Below, in pieces: positions 26,620 through 39,545 of a stretch of 64,000 bases of DNA; position 1 is the stretch's first letter, and each line of letters opens with the position of its first letter. Made by a program: the position numbers and the translations under genes. The stretch is from Taenia hydatigena (lineage: Eukaryota; Platyhelminthes; Cestoda; Cyclophyllidea; Taeniidae): the NCBI GenBank assembly GCA_036345935.2, contig JADWOT020001312.1:1-64000 (forward strand), written 5' to 3'. The notes beneath the pieces were generated by a model. That model was not told the DNA's origin and did not search any database. It saw only the letters and a list, made by a program, of their open reading frames with translations.

Positions 26620-29560
26620 AATGCCGCCTACTTCAATGGACACACTCAACCTCTCGTGTCACAGTCCTTCACTGTGGTTAGAGCAGTAACCTCGCATGTC
26701 TAGTCCGTAAGATCTCACTCAGCGAACCCGAAACAGAGGAGTGATACTCAAAATGTCCACTCATCATCACTTCACCAACTCTGCCTTGCTGTTGTGCCAA
26801 ACATCGACGACCATCAAGTCTGCCTTAGAGCTACTAATCATGCCGACCCTCTTGGCCTCATTACGTCGATGATATCCAACTCTGAATCCCTTCACATGCT
26901 GACTAAACTACTAAGAAGATGGATGAGTGGACTGGCGGCCACTGCCACACCGGTCTAATGCGGCATGAGAGACGCGTACGAGAGACAGCCGAAGAGGCAA
27001 AAAGGGAAGCGCAGTTGTCAAATCAAAGTTACTAACAAAAAAACACCTATTACAATTGCTACTACCCATTTATTATTTTAATGTCTTCACAGTTCACACG
27101 CTTTCCCAAATTAGATGCTAGAGACAAAGTAAGGTGTTCGATGGACCCATGTCTCCTGAAAGTAGTGAACGGCCTTCTAAGTAGTTGCATTAAAGCTTTG
27201 CCAGATTTAAAACGCCGGTAGTGTGGTTAATGGGGCATTATTTGTGGAAAATGGGATAGGCCTATTCAACACTGGGTCCTAAGTGATGCTAGTTACATTT
27301 CGCAATTTGACTTGGACCCAAATTTTATTTTCCTCAATGCAGCATCATCTAATGAACATGGGCTTTATCACATTTCCGGAATGCGAATCTGACCCTTGAG
27401 ACCCGGATCAGAGCAATGCCTTTCGTCCTTTACCCTCAGGTTGCTACAAAATTCATGCATGGCAGTTGCGGCTCCAAATAATGTCGAGCCGTTCCTTTGG
27501 TCTTCAAGCTACTTTGGTTTTCTCCAGAGTTCTGATTATAATAAAGGTTATCAATTAATATCCCATCCTTGAAACTAAGGCCTGGCTAACAAATGCAAAA
27601 TTCATCAACTAGACTGCTTTTCAGGCTGTCCTCCTTGTACTCAACTGGGAGCCACTTTCCCCTCCACTGGCCCTCCGTCCTTACCTTTTACACTAAATCT
27701 TTCATGATCTCAAGCGTCTAAGTAGCAACTCTCATCCTGCAAGAGCTCAACGTTAGAGGCAGTCTAACGTTGTATTTCTTACTGATAACGACATGCGGTT
27801 GCAAAAGGAGTATAAAAAGGAAAGGTAAGGCAAATATGATGGAGCTGATCACTGCTATTTTCTATTTGTTGCTCTATGCTGCCTTTTAATCACTTGGACG
27901 AATTGCGGCTGTAGAACCGCTTGGTATGAGAAGGGTGGCGATTTGACCTGCAGTATGTATGAAGCCGCAAGACTGCCCACAGTGATGCAAATGACAGTAA
28001 CCATGTGTTAATCTAATAAGGCTGAATTCCTCTAGGACTAGTTTCGTTAATTACAAGTGCAAGTATTTGCAGCAATTTTATGCAAGCCATCCCGCATGTC
28101 GACCGCCGCGCAGTCCGAAGTGTGACCCAACCCTAATTGTCCTCCTATCTTTCAATCATTAGAAAAGGAATACAATTGATTCAATCACTCACACCTCACA
28201 TCCGTATGATCGTTGATGGTTACACTAAAGTGTTGTTTCAATGCTAAAACTGGCGAGTAAAGCACAAAGTTCTCCGTGTAGGCTCCGCACTTCGGAAGTT
28301 ATTGACAAATTTTTCACCACTTTGTTGAAGAAGACGCTCGTGTGTTTACGGACGCTTTCAAACAGACTGGTCCATACTTACTTTGCCAATGTGCTATCCC
28401 TTTAACAACTCGCGAAATTCTCTTAAGATTACAATTCACTGTGTTATGCCGCAGCTCAAATCACAGACAGTGATAAACTGCGCCATGACTGCAGGATATA
28501 TTGTATGTACTATCAGATGAGGAACTTATCAAGTGTGCTTTAATTCCTACCAACCTTGTTTGTGTACTTTTGCTTCTAAAGTTTACTTCACGGTAATTTA
28601 CTTACAAGAGGGTCGAGTTCCACCTTGAAGCCAACGTCAGATAAGCGCGATTTAAACGGACAAAAATATTTTGCTAGGCAGCTAAACACCACAATATTAA
28701 CAGCGATACGAAAAGGTGACACTGATAAGTTTGCATTTTGAAAAGCGAAGTTTTAAATTTAAGCCTGAACAAGCAGCTGCACTTGAAGGCGAGTGCGCTC
28801 CACGAGTGGCGACTCGCATGCAAGCGCGTACTCGCTGTGACGAGACGCATCGGTGTCGACCGGTTAACTGCTTCCTTATTGGAACGAGGAGTAAGCACGC
28901 CGTCTCGCTAAGACATAATCCATCAAGCTCAACAATATTAGTTTGTACATTTAAAAGTGGCAGAGAACAACTTGTCCCAAGACTGTGTAGGAAGATACTG
29001 ATGACATAGACACAATAGTCACACACTTGCGGTCGGCATGGATTGATCACGACCTCGTCTCGTTTTCACTAGCATTCATTTTTCAAGTCTAGGTTACGAA
29101 TTGTTTTTAGAAGGTCTATAGTAGTCCAGTAATCCACCACCACTGAGGCCTTGCTGATCTGATGATTGACAGCAGGTGCTCTCTTCTGTACAACATGGTT
29201 GTGGTATCACGCCAACAAGGTTACGGTCGTTGTATACCAATGTTACCAACACAGCAGTGAGGTCATTTGCGCTGATGTAATAGCAAATTCTAGCATATAG
29301 ACTTATTCATGGCTCAGGCAAATGGAGGAATTCTGTAGCAATGCAACATGCTTGCTAAGAGCAAAAGAGAAACCGGTATGCTCACTCTCGCAGGCTTATC
29401 AGGCTCCTGCTATGAATGCGCCATTCTGATTAGCATTTGAAAGGTTAATCTCATGGTAGTTAAACCTGTCTGACCCATGTCCTCAGTAATTTTCGAGAGA
29501 AGTGCGAAGCACAGGCAGCTAACGTGATTCGGCTATATTTTGTTAATCAACACAGATTAT
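26620..29560. other. Intergenic, no supported gene
   Basis: No family-level similarity was seen. Overlapping plus and minus frames of about 100-117 codons at 28,697-29,050 lie on opposite strands, and neither has recognisable motifs. No repeat copy or RNA gene was noticed. Confidence 0.4.
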
Positions 29561-31322
29561 TTAAAAGGGTACAGAAACCAGAGGTTTAATATCGAAGGTT
29601 CCTGGACCGTGCGCCACCTTTTGCATCTCAATAAACTCACGCGATTTGCGGTCAGCTTTGGTCTTGATTTGAAATCTGCTTATGATTACGAGTGTGGATC
29701 GTAGCTCGTAACGCTCACCAATCTTTAGTTGATGCTCTATCACTTGAGCAATATTTGGGGAGCGTAAAGTTTGTCACTTAAATGTAAAATCAAAGCTGTC
29801 TAATCTTAAAATCCACATTCCGTAGTCTTCAACGCAAACCCAACGTGTATTCGAATCAGTGTGAAGTGGCGAATGCATTTACAATTCAAATTCGATGTTG
29901 GGAGGTCAGCAACAAAGGCAAAGGCAGGAAAACTGCGTCTAGGCGTCTGCGAGTACACGCGACCAGATGCCACGCGTGTGATGGGGCGGTCCGCAGGAAA
30001 GCCGACGAAGTAAGAAGCATCTAGTCGTAATACCAAACACCAATTGTGATCGACTAGTTAAATCAAGTAATGCAAGCAAACTGCCTTCGATGTATTAGAT
30101 TTGCATCTGAAAATTATTGATACTTAGAAAATTCTCATCCCCATGCGTAGAGGTTAAACGCTGAGAAATAAAAGTACCATTCTAATCTACGAAAATGCCT
30201 TCACGAAAAAATGGCACCAACCTAATAAATTACCTACGGCTCGACAGTTCCAAATCCCTTTTACTTTGTTTCAAACCCACCCACTGCATTCATAAAAGTG
30301 TAGGTCATTTCAGGCATAGTTGTATGACATTTATTTCGGAAGCTTTTAAGCACTTCATCGAATGCCGTCATAGACCAACGAACTATATGCATGCTGGAGT
30401 GCATAAAGCTATAGTTCTTTTCCACATGACATAAAGACAGGCCCAATGTACCATCTCCACTAAATTGCCGGCGGTTGCACCAAATGCGACAACCATCAGG
30501 TAAGTTGGAAAACGGAGCAAAGCGGATACCACCTACTGCCTCATACATCTCTTGCATGCAGTCCAAGTTTGGATGGAGATCTAAAGTTTGCCGCATTGAG
30601 CCTGTCACAACAAGCGTTTGCTTTGGCGTGAAGACATCGGCTATGGCATTCAGGTGTCCACAGTCCCGATGCTCAAAATCTGGATAATCAAGATATAAAA
30701 TGATGCAGTTTTAATCGCTCAGCCGCATCTTTCCTCTTCCTTCTCCACCTTCTTCAGACCATTCTCGCATGTCCAATACCGTGCCATTTGCTTTTTCTCA
30801 AGAATGGATTCCAAATTGCTTGAAAAGTTGGGAACATCCTTAGACACGTCCAGGAGGAGACGAGTGGAGGAAGCAGAATGCAGTACTGGCAAGTTGTATT
30901 TGTAGCGTCTCATCCGGCATGACGACAGTTCTGTGCAGTGACATGGCGTAGTGATCAGACAGCTAATCGGAACTTGTGCATTAGCAGGAAGCACTCCCCA
31001 CTTGAGATCACGGAAGAGCTTCTCCACGTTATCGTAATACTCTCTTGCATGATCAAAACAATGAGAGTGCCCCTTTGCGTTTGTGAAGAATAGCGTCCAG
31101 CAGAGGTGTACGTCCACCCACTTTATGTCCTTTACACTGTGGTGGATACTGAGGGTTTGAGTAGGAAGGTCTTGATTTGGTCGCTCATCTGTTGACTTCT
31201 CCTAAAACAGAACACTTAATGGTAAATTTTGGCAACTTTCGGGACGACGTTGATGCGAAAGGGGCTTGGTAAAGTTATCCAACGGACGCAGAGTTAATCG
31301 AACCCACCTGATACATCGCCAT
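29561..31322 (-). CDS. Five-exon gene, about 402 residues, function unknown
   Basis: Gene model on the minus strand with exons 31,322-31,308, 31,201-30,760, 30,679-30,281, 30,053-29,883 and 29,742-29,561 (stop TAA). The start ATG (MAMYQ) is the first Met after an in-frame stop, and the first donor is CAG|GTGGGT. Acceptors are TGTTTTAG, TTATCCAG, TAACTAG and GCTCAAG. The 106, 80, 227 and 140-base introns join in phase, and all five exons are free of stops. The weakest signal is the second donor (AATG|GTCTGA). The two large exons encode 147 and 132 codons of ordinary mixed composition with many Cys, His and Trp. There is no signal peptide or membrane segment. Landmarks are KDIKWVDVHLCW near residue 30, FEHRDCGHLNAIADVF near 155, GCRIWCNRRQFSGDG near 215 and RPITRVASGRVYS near 310. 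I do not recognise the family. It stands alone between non-coding stretches. Confidence 0.55.
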
Positions 31323-31683
31323 GCAAATCTGACATGGACTATCCAAATGAAGCCTCTTTTATGCATCAGGTGATCACCAACGTCTCACAACCAGCCAATC
31401 AGCAAGGCCCAACTACCAACTAAGGTTCTCAGGTACTACGCAGATCTGTTTGGAAGGATGCGTGCAAGTCCTGGCTACCAGTCTTGCAATCTGTAATGAT
31501 GTTGTGATGATTTATTCATCACTAGTAAAAAGCATGCCAGATTTTAAAATGTCTTTGAGCATAATGCAAATAAATATCAAAATACTTTTAGCGTGAATTG
31601 ATGTGGACAGGTATATATACACATCTAGGCGTTAGCTAAACTAATACAAGTTGCAAAGCATGTGCTCTTGCTCCGCTTTTACA
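31323..31683. other. 5' flank of the 402-residue gene
   Basis: This interval would contain the promoter of the minus-strand gene at 31.3 kb. No clear core-promoter element was identified. Nothing else is seen before the dispersed-element copy at 31.7 kb. Confidence 0.3.
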
Positions 31684-32560
31684 AATAGGCGAACATTAAC
31701 GCACCTTGATGCTACTAGCCCGATCCGATCCTAATTAGCCGTCTCTTTCAACTAAAACAAATTAACGCAGCTAATCTTGATGTGAGTTATTTTACATTAA
31801 TGTCTGATGCTGTGGACATTTCAAGCAGCTGAACGCGTACGTAATAGCAGCATACTATGGCAGGAACACTGTCACCACCCTTGGTGAAACCGCAATCCTT
31901 TGCAATAATACTCCCATTTGTCAATGGATAGTGCTTAAGGTAGCACTGGGAAGGATTGCGGGATCTATTTCAACTCCGAAAATTGAAAGGCTTCTTAGGA
32001 GATGGCGAAGCGAATGTTAGTGCTGAAGTATCACGCAATACCTGACTCTAGCTTAGTCACAAAGCAGTAATGGTGATAAGAAATGAGGTGGAGACGTGCG
32101 TCGCTTCTAATTATTTGTTACCAACAATTTGCCTGACTACTGCGATCAGTATTCACTCCGACCTGCCGACCGGTGAATTAAGGCTGGACGACAAATACTC
32201 AGCTAGGTGGTATGAAAGAACCGACTGAGTGGTAGCGGTTCTCTTGTGATGATAGACAAGGCACAGCTCATCGCCTTATTCCGCGCACCCGTAGGCATGA
32301 TGCAAAGATTCGTTACGCAATAGTTGACCAGGCAGTAAGAGAGCTAGCATTGCATTTGACTCGACTACTTTCTGTTTATTGGTAGCCTAGTGGAAAACAA
32401 AGGATAGTTTACATAAAGTAAAACGGAATCACATGTCAAAATCATGCTCTCAAAGTCTTGGTCAAAAAACCAGCATGATTAATTTGGAATGCCGTGTGTT
32501 CTACAGCATAAATTGACACGTCTAGGGATGCAAGACGTTAAGGAATCCGCATGTTGTAAT
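31684..32560 (+). repeat. Dispersed element, copy C (3'-truncated)
   Basis: It starts like the copies at 13.1 and 56.5 kb, with GAACATTAACGCACCTTG and GCTACTAGCCCGATCCGATCC. It keeps GACATTTCAAGCAGCTGAACG, GGCAGGAACACTGTCACCACC, TGCCTGACTACTGCGATCAG, GGTATGAAAGAACCGACTG and TTGACTCGACTACTTTCTG. The last 450 or so bases of the full element are not recognisable after about 32,560. Confidence 0.65.
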
Positions 32561-33490
32561 GCTATTAAAGCTGTAAGCTATTATTCATTTAGATCGCTAT
32601 GAATGAATGGGACGGAATTGCATGGAAAGCTGATCAATGGGATTCAAAAGGAAAGGGTAAAATGAATACGAATAGGAGAGCAAGTTAAGCGACTGATAGA
32701 GAGAACCCGCTATTGGTGTGAGATGCCACCACAGGTGTTTTGCGTGACAACGAGGTTGAAGCTTGTGCAATTTGAGCCAAGTGTGAGTGACTAGACTGAC
32801 AACGTCTCACTGTCAGCACACTGCTTCCTTTTGTTTCGCCTGGATGAAGATAGTGCAATCACAACATCTAATTGTTCGCTTTTGTCAAAAGCTAAGGAAT
32901 GCAATGACCGAAACCCAAAATTGTGTATTCTTTGCACGCAATCAAACCTACGTGAAGGGTTAGCAAACCATTCCATATACAGTCCGTCGCCTTAGCCATC
33001 AGTTCTATTATTCGCCATGTTACTAACTCTTGCGTAAATGCATTGCTCTGCCATTTTCAATTTTAGATTTCCAAAGGGGTTTGCATTCAGAATTACGTCC
33101 GAGGTGAGTGTCCTCCTTACACCACCACCCCATACCCTTCTGCTGGGCATAATCTTTACGGCGCATAAGTAGCCAAATCTCGAAATGAATTGTAGAGAAG
33201 CTCTGGTCGGCATTTTCTAGCTGGATGTAGTCAAAATAATCCTACTAGAACAACCTTTAGGTTTGCGTAGGGTTGTGGATATGTAAGGAAAAGTTTTTGA
33301 AGCAACGAAGGTAAGAAAAGAAGGATCGCTTAGTCATAGATTGCTTGGTTAAGTGACAGAATACGAGGTGAAGTTGGCTTTGCACTTCGTTGAGCGGACC
33401 CTTCAAAGCTCGTGTATCTCCTTGCTCTCAATCGTGACCAACTGGTTGAGGGAGTCAGCTATAACATAACGAGGCTTCTAGACCACGATG
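32561..33490. other. Intergenic, with a minus-strand frame broken by one stop
   Basis: On the minus strand 33,213-32,791 is open for about 140 codons apart from one TAA near 32,992. It starts MPTRASLQFISRFGYL just after an acceptor-like TCCAGCTAG and ends SETLSV. No family is recognised, and frames of this length with a single stop are expected by chance in 64 kb. It is recorded as a possible pseudogene only. Confidence 0.25.
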
Positions 33491-33499
33491 TTTAGCGTA

Positions 33500-34090
33500 A
33501 GTCTTTGTTTCCTGCATGTGTATGCGCATTTAATGTAGTTACCTCCCAGCCTCAAATCTGAATTTTTGCGAACAATTTTGATTATAAATGCACAGCATCT
33601 ATTTTTACCTCGCCAAGCTTAAAGTAAAGCACGAGCTTAGTAGTTTCGCTCTGCTAGCTACAATTCCACTAAACGAGTTCATTTGGTTGTCCAACTAAGT
33701 GTAGTCTACAATTCGAGGCTGTTTTCCTCAGGCGACTCTTCGTCATCAACACTAACATTTGTCGGTAGCGTCCAAAGCGTTTAACGTAGTGTCTGATCTT
33801 CATTTTGTTTGCTGCATCGTGTTGTTTTTTTATGGCTACGGATTTCACACTTCATCGGTGTTGTCCATCCCGCTTGCACCATTCTCTGTGTTTCGTGCAC
33901 TTGCATGCGCATTTAATGTCATTCCCTTCTACACTCCAGACTAAAGTCATGCGCACGCTTTTAGTTTTAACTAAGTTACGTCATTGATTTCAACCTCACT
34001 AAGCTTAAAGGCAACTATGTTGCCCATTTCAGTTCATTTTACTGGCCATACTTTTGACTAAACGAGCCCATTTGGTCCGCATCATGGCAT
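33500..34090 (+). repeat. Decayed tandem duplication, unit about 390 bp
   Basis: Blocks in 33,510-33,690 recur in order at 33,900-34,080. They are ATG(T/C)GCATTTAATGT, CCTC(G/A)C(C/T)AAGCTTAAAG, and ACTAAACGAG(T/C)(T/C)CATTTGGT. The spacing is about 385-390 bases. The copies are strongly diverged and contain no shared reading frame. Confidence 0.5.
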
Positions 34091-36870
34091 CGACACTGGT
34101 TACCAAAAATAGACTGCGCACGCTGCGTAAGCCGAAAATTCTCGATTGCAACGCCCTTCAGTGTCTGTGGTTTGTTCAGTACTTTCGCGGCAATGCCTTG
34201 TGACGCGTCTGTAGTCTCTCTGACTGCTTGCAATCAGCTTAGCATTGCCTACTAGTTTTGCTCTTCTAGCAGTCTGCCGCTGCTTCCGTAGATAATTTCT
34301 TAAGTATGTAAAAGTTAAGCTTACTGAAATTGGTGCGTTGAACTTGTAATTCTTTTCTTATTTGGCGGAGAAGGGCCTGATTTCCCACACTGGAATTTAT
34401 TGTTTAGGAATAATGAAAACGATAGTTATGTGCATAATTGCCAAAGACTCAGCAGGAAATTGCACTGAATGACGGCGAGTTAAAGTGCGTTGGATTTAAA
34501 CGTGGAAGGGATTTGAGAACTCGATGATCATATTTTTGACATTCAAAGATGGTTGGTGGGAGAGGCCAGCCGTGCAAGGTCGACTGAACAATAATGTCCT
34601 ACGACTTCTCTTCTATTACTTCCAGTTCTCACTCCTGCTGCTGTTCTCGAAGTCCCCGCACTTTACTTCATTGTCGTACATTACCGGAAACAAATTTGTT
34701 GACACAGTTAGAGTGTGGTTCTTGCAGTACCATAAGTAATTGCACGTTGTCACAAAATAATCACACTGGTGTACAGGGGGTGATCAAGTGATGGGGAATA
34801 ATTGGTACGAGCTAACAAGTGAAATGACCTTTAAATGTGCTTTGGGCCTAAAGTACCAAAATTCGGTTCGCGTGCGAGGAAGAACCCTTTGCTCACTCTA
34901 TCGGTCCCTCTGAGGGCCTCCGAAGAGCATGCTTTGTGTGAGCAGTAGATAAATTAGAATGCTGCCTAGTCATGTAACGGGTCTGGTCGCGTCTCGTCTG
35001 GCATTTGAAATGTTCGACAAGAAGTAAGAGAGTAATCAAATAAACTCGTTGATGAGCTAATAATATGCATTCTTGGTGCAGGTAGCAACGTTTTTTGTCC
35101 ATAAGTTATTTATCGAAGCAACTTTTAACATTTTGTGCAGCTTTCGGATGGTTGCAAAATCCGCGCATTCCTCATCGTTCTACAAGATTGAATGGTACTC
35201 CAACATCCAGCATGCTTTATTTTGTCTCTGTAGTTTTTTCAAGATGGTTTATTTGTGATGCATTCAACTCCTTTTGAAATGCAAATTTGATACACCAAAG
35301 GCTGTTTGCTTACTTTATGGGACTTAACCACATGAGTGGCATCTAGTGGCACGTACTCGCAGACACCGAGACACATTTTTTCTGCCTTAACCCTTGTTGC
35401 TAGCCTTCCAAAATCGAAATCAAATTGTGAACTCACCGCCTTATATCGGTCGGCATGCACGTTGAAGTCACATCGAAGGCTGAGATTGTAGATTCTAAAA
35501 TTAGAGAACGCTGATATTTTGCACTCCGATGACTAACTTTACACTCCTTAAATGTTGTTCAATTGGGGGAGCATCAACTTGAGATCGGTGAGTGTTACGA
35601 GTTATGATCTGCAGTCGCAATCATAACCCGATTTCAAATCGAGGCCAAAGCCAACCTCGAATCGTGTGTGTAAGTGAGATGTAAGAAGTGGCGCATAGCT
35701 TACTGAATCTTTGATATTATTACCCTTACTTTTACACTGTTTTGGTTACGCTGTGTCAAACATCAACTGATTACCAAAATATGGCCAAATCGTGCTAGCC
35801 ACTTGTACTTTGCACATTCCCATGCAATCACTGCTAAAGGGGATAGCGCGCACTTGGCAGAAACCTGATAAACCTGTGAAAGTGGGTTCGCAAGTTTTTT
35901 TGCTTGAGGCGGCCAATATTTTACATACACGTGGCTCAACTGCCCATGCAAGTGTTGTATGTTCCATTTAAAATTAATTTTTGAGTCCATACACCATCTT
36001 GCCACCATGCTACCGCATCATCAAGAGAGCGTGCGCAGTAGTGGTTTATTTGAGCGTAGTGAGTGCGATTGTCGACCATTTCAGCGCGCTTTCAGATCCG
36101 CACGTATAATTATTAGTAAAATCGACGCATTTTAGCAGTGCCCAAATTATCTGCAGCCACAATCAAATTCGATGGCCAGCTAGTCGGGTTTTATTGAGCC
36201 GCCGGACAAACTGTTAATTGACTGACCAGTCGAACCATTCACCTGCACAGCTAACCTCCCAACTGACCAGCAACTTTCGCAGATTTATTCATCGGCACGA
36301 TAGGATGTCAGAGGCCGTCCTGTCTTATCTATATCCTCTGAGAATACACACGCACCACCAACGCCACCAAGTATTTAGATCCTGGAACCTAATTGGTCGG
36401 TTGAACCCAACCATGGGCAAGCCTGAAAACCAAACAAGCATTGTCGGCTCCTCAAGCAGTGCCAGTGTACGTTCGTTTTTTATAAAAACAGCAAGCTGCA
36501 ATGCTGAGAGTTGTTGGTGTGGACGCTTTTTGGTGGAGTGCCTCACACTCTTCGAGCGTGACATGTCAATGAGCACAGAATTATCCGGATGACAGGGAAT
36601 ATCTTGTAAGTGAGTGACTTGCACTGTGCATCGTAAAGTGAGTGCACCTACCAATCGCTTGTAGCTAATAACGGCGTAGGACTGTATGAACACGATGAAG
36701 CCCACGTGGGTTAGTATGGTTGCACAACCATTTCGTTTACCAAGGCAACAACGATGGCCTTATGTTGCGAATAACGCAGTACTGTAACACGCCACTACTG
36801 CGTGACACAATATAGTAATGTAATGCACGCGAGCATTTAAAACTATTTAAGGTCAGCATAGCAGAGTCAG
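34091..36870. other. Intergenic, no supported gene
   Basis: Frames of up to 126 codons overlap on both strands at 36,218-36,705. Neither strand has a recognisable domain, and the two-strand openness suggests composition and not coding. No RNA gene or repeat was recognised. Confidence 0.35.
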
Positions 36871-37873
36871 AACCCGTGCAGTTAAGCAGGGTAGCTAGGC
36901 CTGAACTCACAAGTTCCACTTTTTTGGCCAGGGAGAATTTGCGGATGACCACTCAAACAATCGCAAGAGCGGGATGCGACCTGGCTTCTCACTAACGTTA
37001 GTAGAGGCTCTTTCTTCATCGTTCCCTCTTTCCTGCCTCTATTCATCACACCACCTTCCTTTATCTTAATCCACCACTTCCTTTCCATAACTTCAGCTAC
37101 TTATAGTCCACTAGCAGATGCCTCTCTCTGTAATGAATTGAATGCAATTTGTGCATCAGAGCAGAGGCCAAAAGAAGCGCACATTGCGTTAATGTAATCG
37201 TCTTGATTGAACGTCTTTGCCTTAAAAGGGGTTTTGATGTTCAAGCCTTTAAAAATCTCAGATGCTACCCTCAACCTGCGTATGAGATCCAAATAGAATA
37301 GACTGAGGTGGAATGCACAAAAGTTGCCTCTTCCTACCTCCCCCTTCGGACATGCCTTAACCAGATTCACCTTACTGAAGATGGGCCCTTCCGAAAAAGA
37401 GAAGAAAAGTCAAAAACAGAAGAGTGCAAAAAGACTGGTCTGATCCGCTGTCAATATAAGGCATGTATCAGGCTGCCGTGTGTTGCGATTAGCTAGTTGC
37501 CGCAGTAAAATGCTGTTATTATTCCAAGCTTTAGAATCTTAGTGATTCTTATATGGTTATGGCAGTGAAGAGCATTCATCCTCCACTGGTCGTCCTAATG
37601 AGGATTAAATTGCACTCCTCTGCCGTCTTTATCGCCTTCCGAGGGCTACATCTTTTCGTTAGCCGGCATGGGAGGCAAGGATTGACGGCCACCAGCTGAG
37701 TGTCCAAGTTGATGCAGGGTCCTTTATGTCCTTATAAATGAGGTTCTAGCGTAAAGAGGCGCGTGGTACAGGGGCTGGTTTATTTATCAATTCTTGGGGT
37801 GTATGGAAACAGCAGAAGTTTCGACTCTCATGCAATAAATTCTTTCTTCTGTTGTATTCATTACAATTTGTTA
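36871..37873 (+). repeat. 1-kb direct duplication, copy 1
   Basis: The unit is collinear with 38,491-39,545. It begins CCGTGCAGTTAAGCAGGGTAG and proceeds through GGTTCCACTTTT-like, GACC(A/G)(C/A)TCAAACAATC, TTCAGCTACTTA, CAAAAGAAGCGC, CGTCCTAATGAGGATTAAATT and ATGAGGTTCTAGCG. It ends near TCATGCAATAAA. Similarity is roughly 75-80% by eye. An 89-codon minus-strand frame (37,370-37,101) is open here but disrupted in the second copy, so it is at best a decayed exon. Confidence 0.7.
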
Positions 37874-38490
37874 ATCCTGATTCGCTTCAGATCGTAGGCC
37901 TAATGAATCTATTTTAAAAAATCCAAAGTTTAGGGACTTCTGACTCGCAAGGTTGCAGCACTTTTGAGAAACCCATGGGGACAGTAGACTGGTGGATGAT
38001 GTATACATTCCGAGGACACACCTTGCACACCCGCAAGGTAAAATGGAGTGAGAGGATGGATAATTGGGAGGATGGAGAGGGAGGTAGAACTGACTTGGAT
38101 AGATGTATTAAGAGACTGACAAGTAGGCAGGTTGGTAGGTGTGTAGGTGGCCAGCTAGATAGGTAGATTGACACGCAATACATAGAGGGAGCGAGAGAGA
38201 AAAAAGGGGTCTTCGCCAACATCATGGCAAATGGTGGGCAAATGTGAGTCAAAGTTTTTTTTTTAAACGCAGCAACAACATCAACGATTGGTACCGTTCA
38301 TTGCAAAATGGAACAAATGGGATGCCGCAGTCAACAAGGGGGGTTGGTGGAGTCACTTAAACAGTCCGCGGCGACATTCGACGGAGCACAGTAACACGAA
38401 TAACTTCGTTCAAAAGCTACACCTGTTATAGTACCACTCCTCTATCTACTACTAAAAACACCTCACGCACGCGCACGAATAGTTAGTTAG
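37874..38490. other. Spacer with GGA/GGT-rich stretch
   Basis: The spacer lies between the two copies of the 1-kb duplication. The plus strand at 38,045-38,165 is rich in GGATGG, GGTAGG and GATAGAT words, a simple-sequence stretch that gives spurious frames on both strands. A run of nine T lies near 38,257. No gene was seen. Confidence 0.5.
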
Positions 38491-39545
38491 AAGCCGTGTA
38501 GTTAAGCAGGGTAGCAAGGCTTGGACTCACAGGTTCCACTTTTCGGCCAGAGACTTTGCGGGTGACCGATCAAACAATCACGAGACCGAGATGAGACCTG
38601 ACTTTCCAATGACATTAGCAAGGGCTTTTATGTTTTCTCCCTGTTCAACTCGTTTCCTTTCTTACCTCTATTCGCCGTGCTACTTTCTTTTTTTCTTACT
38701 GCCTTCCCTCATCTTAGTCGACCCCTTTTCTTCCCTTAACTTCAGCTACTTACGGCTTGCTAGTAGTTGTCTCTCTGGGTGGTAAGTTAAACGCAAATTC
38801 AGTGCATCAAATCAGAAGCAAAAGAAGCGCGCAATGCTTTGGTGCAAAAGTCGTTGCATGATCTTTCCTCCTTAAAAAGGCTTCAACGTCCAATCAGTTG
38901 TAAATCCCTTTCACAGCTACCCTCAGACCTACGTATGAGACCCGGATGGAATATACTGGGATGGAATGCACTAAAATTGCATCTTTCTACTTTCTTCTCT
39001 GGACATGCCCTACCAGCCTCACCTTAAAGGTAATATGTTCTGCTAAGGAAGAGAAAGGGAATTAAAAAACAAAAAGAATGCAAAGTCTGCTCTATTCTAC
39101 TGTCAAGGTAAGGCAGAATTCAGACTACAGTATGCTGCGAATAGAAAATTACCACATTAAGATGCTATTATCATTGTTAAACTTCATATTAGATACAGAC
39201 AATTTTGGCAATCCTGTTCTGGTTATGGCATAGGCAAGCATTCACTTTGCACTAATCGTCCTAATGGGGATTGAATTGCACTTCCTTGCCATCCTCATCG
39301 CCTTCCAGGCGCTATTTCTTTTCGTTATTCGACATTAAAAGCAAGGGCGGATGGATGTCAGCTGAATGTTGAAGTTGATTTACGATCCCTTGGATCCTCA
39401 TAATTGAGGTTCTAGCGTAGTGGCACGCTTCGTACAAGGCTTGGTTTACTTATCGGATTTTGAGGCGTTTGAAAACAGCAAAATTTTGACTCGCTTTCAT
39501 GCAATAAAGTGTTTTTCTCTCGTAGTCATTCCAAGTTACCAAATC
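38491..39545 (+). repeat. 1-kb direct duplication, copy 2
   Basis: Second copy of the unit at 36,871, in the same orientation with an offset of about 1,620 bases at the left end and 1,670 at the right. Small insertions and deletions account for the drift. It contains the same landmarks (GTTAAGCAGGGTAG, CGTCCTAATGGGGATTGAATT, TTGAGGTTCTAGCG, TCATGCAATAAA). No coding capacity is conserved. Confidence 0.7.

Noticed and set aside
36218..36705. Overlapping 124- and 126-codon frames on opposite strands
   Set aside because: Both strands are open over the same bases with no recognisable domain or splice context. Frames this long are expected by chance a few times in 64 kb.
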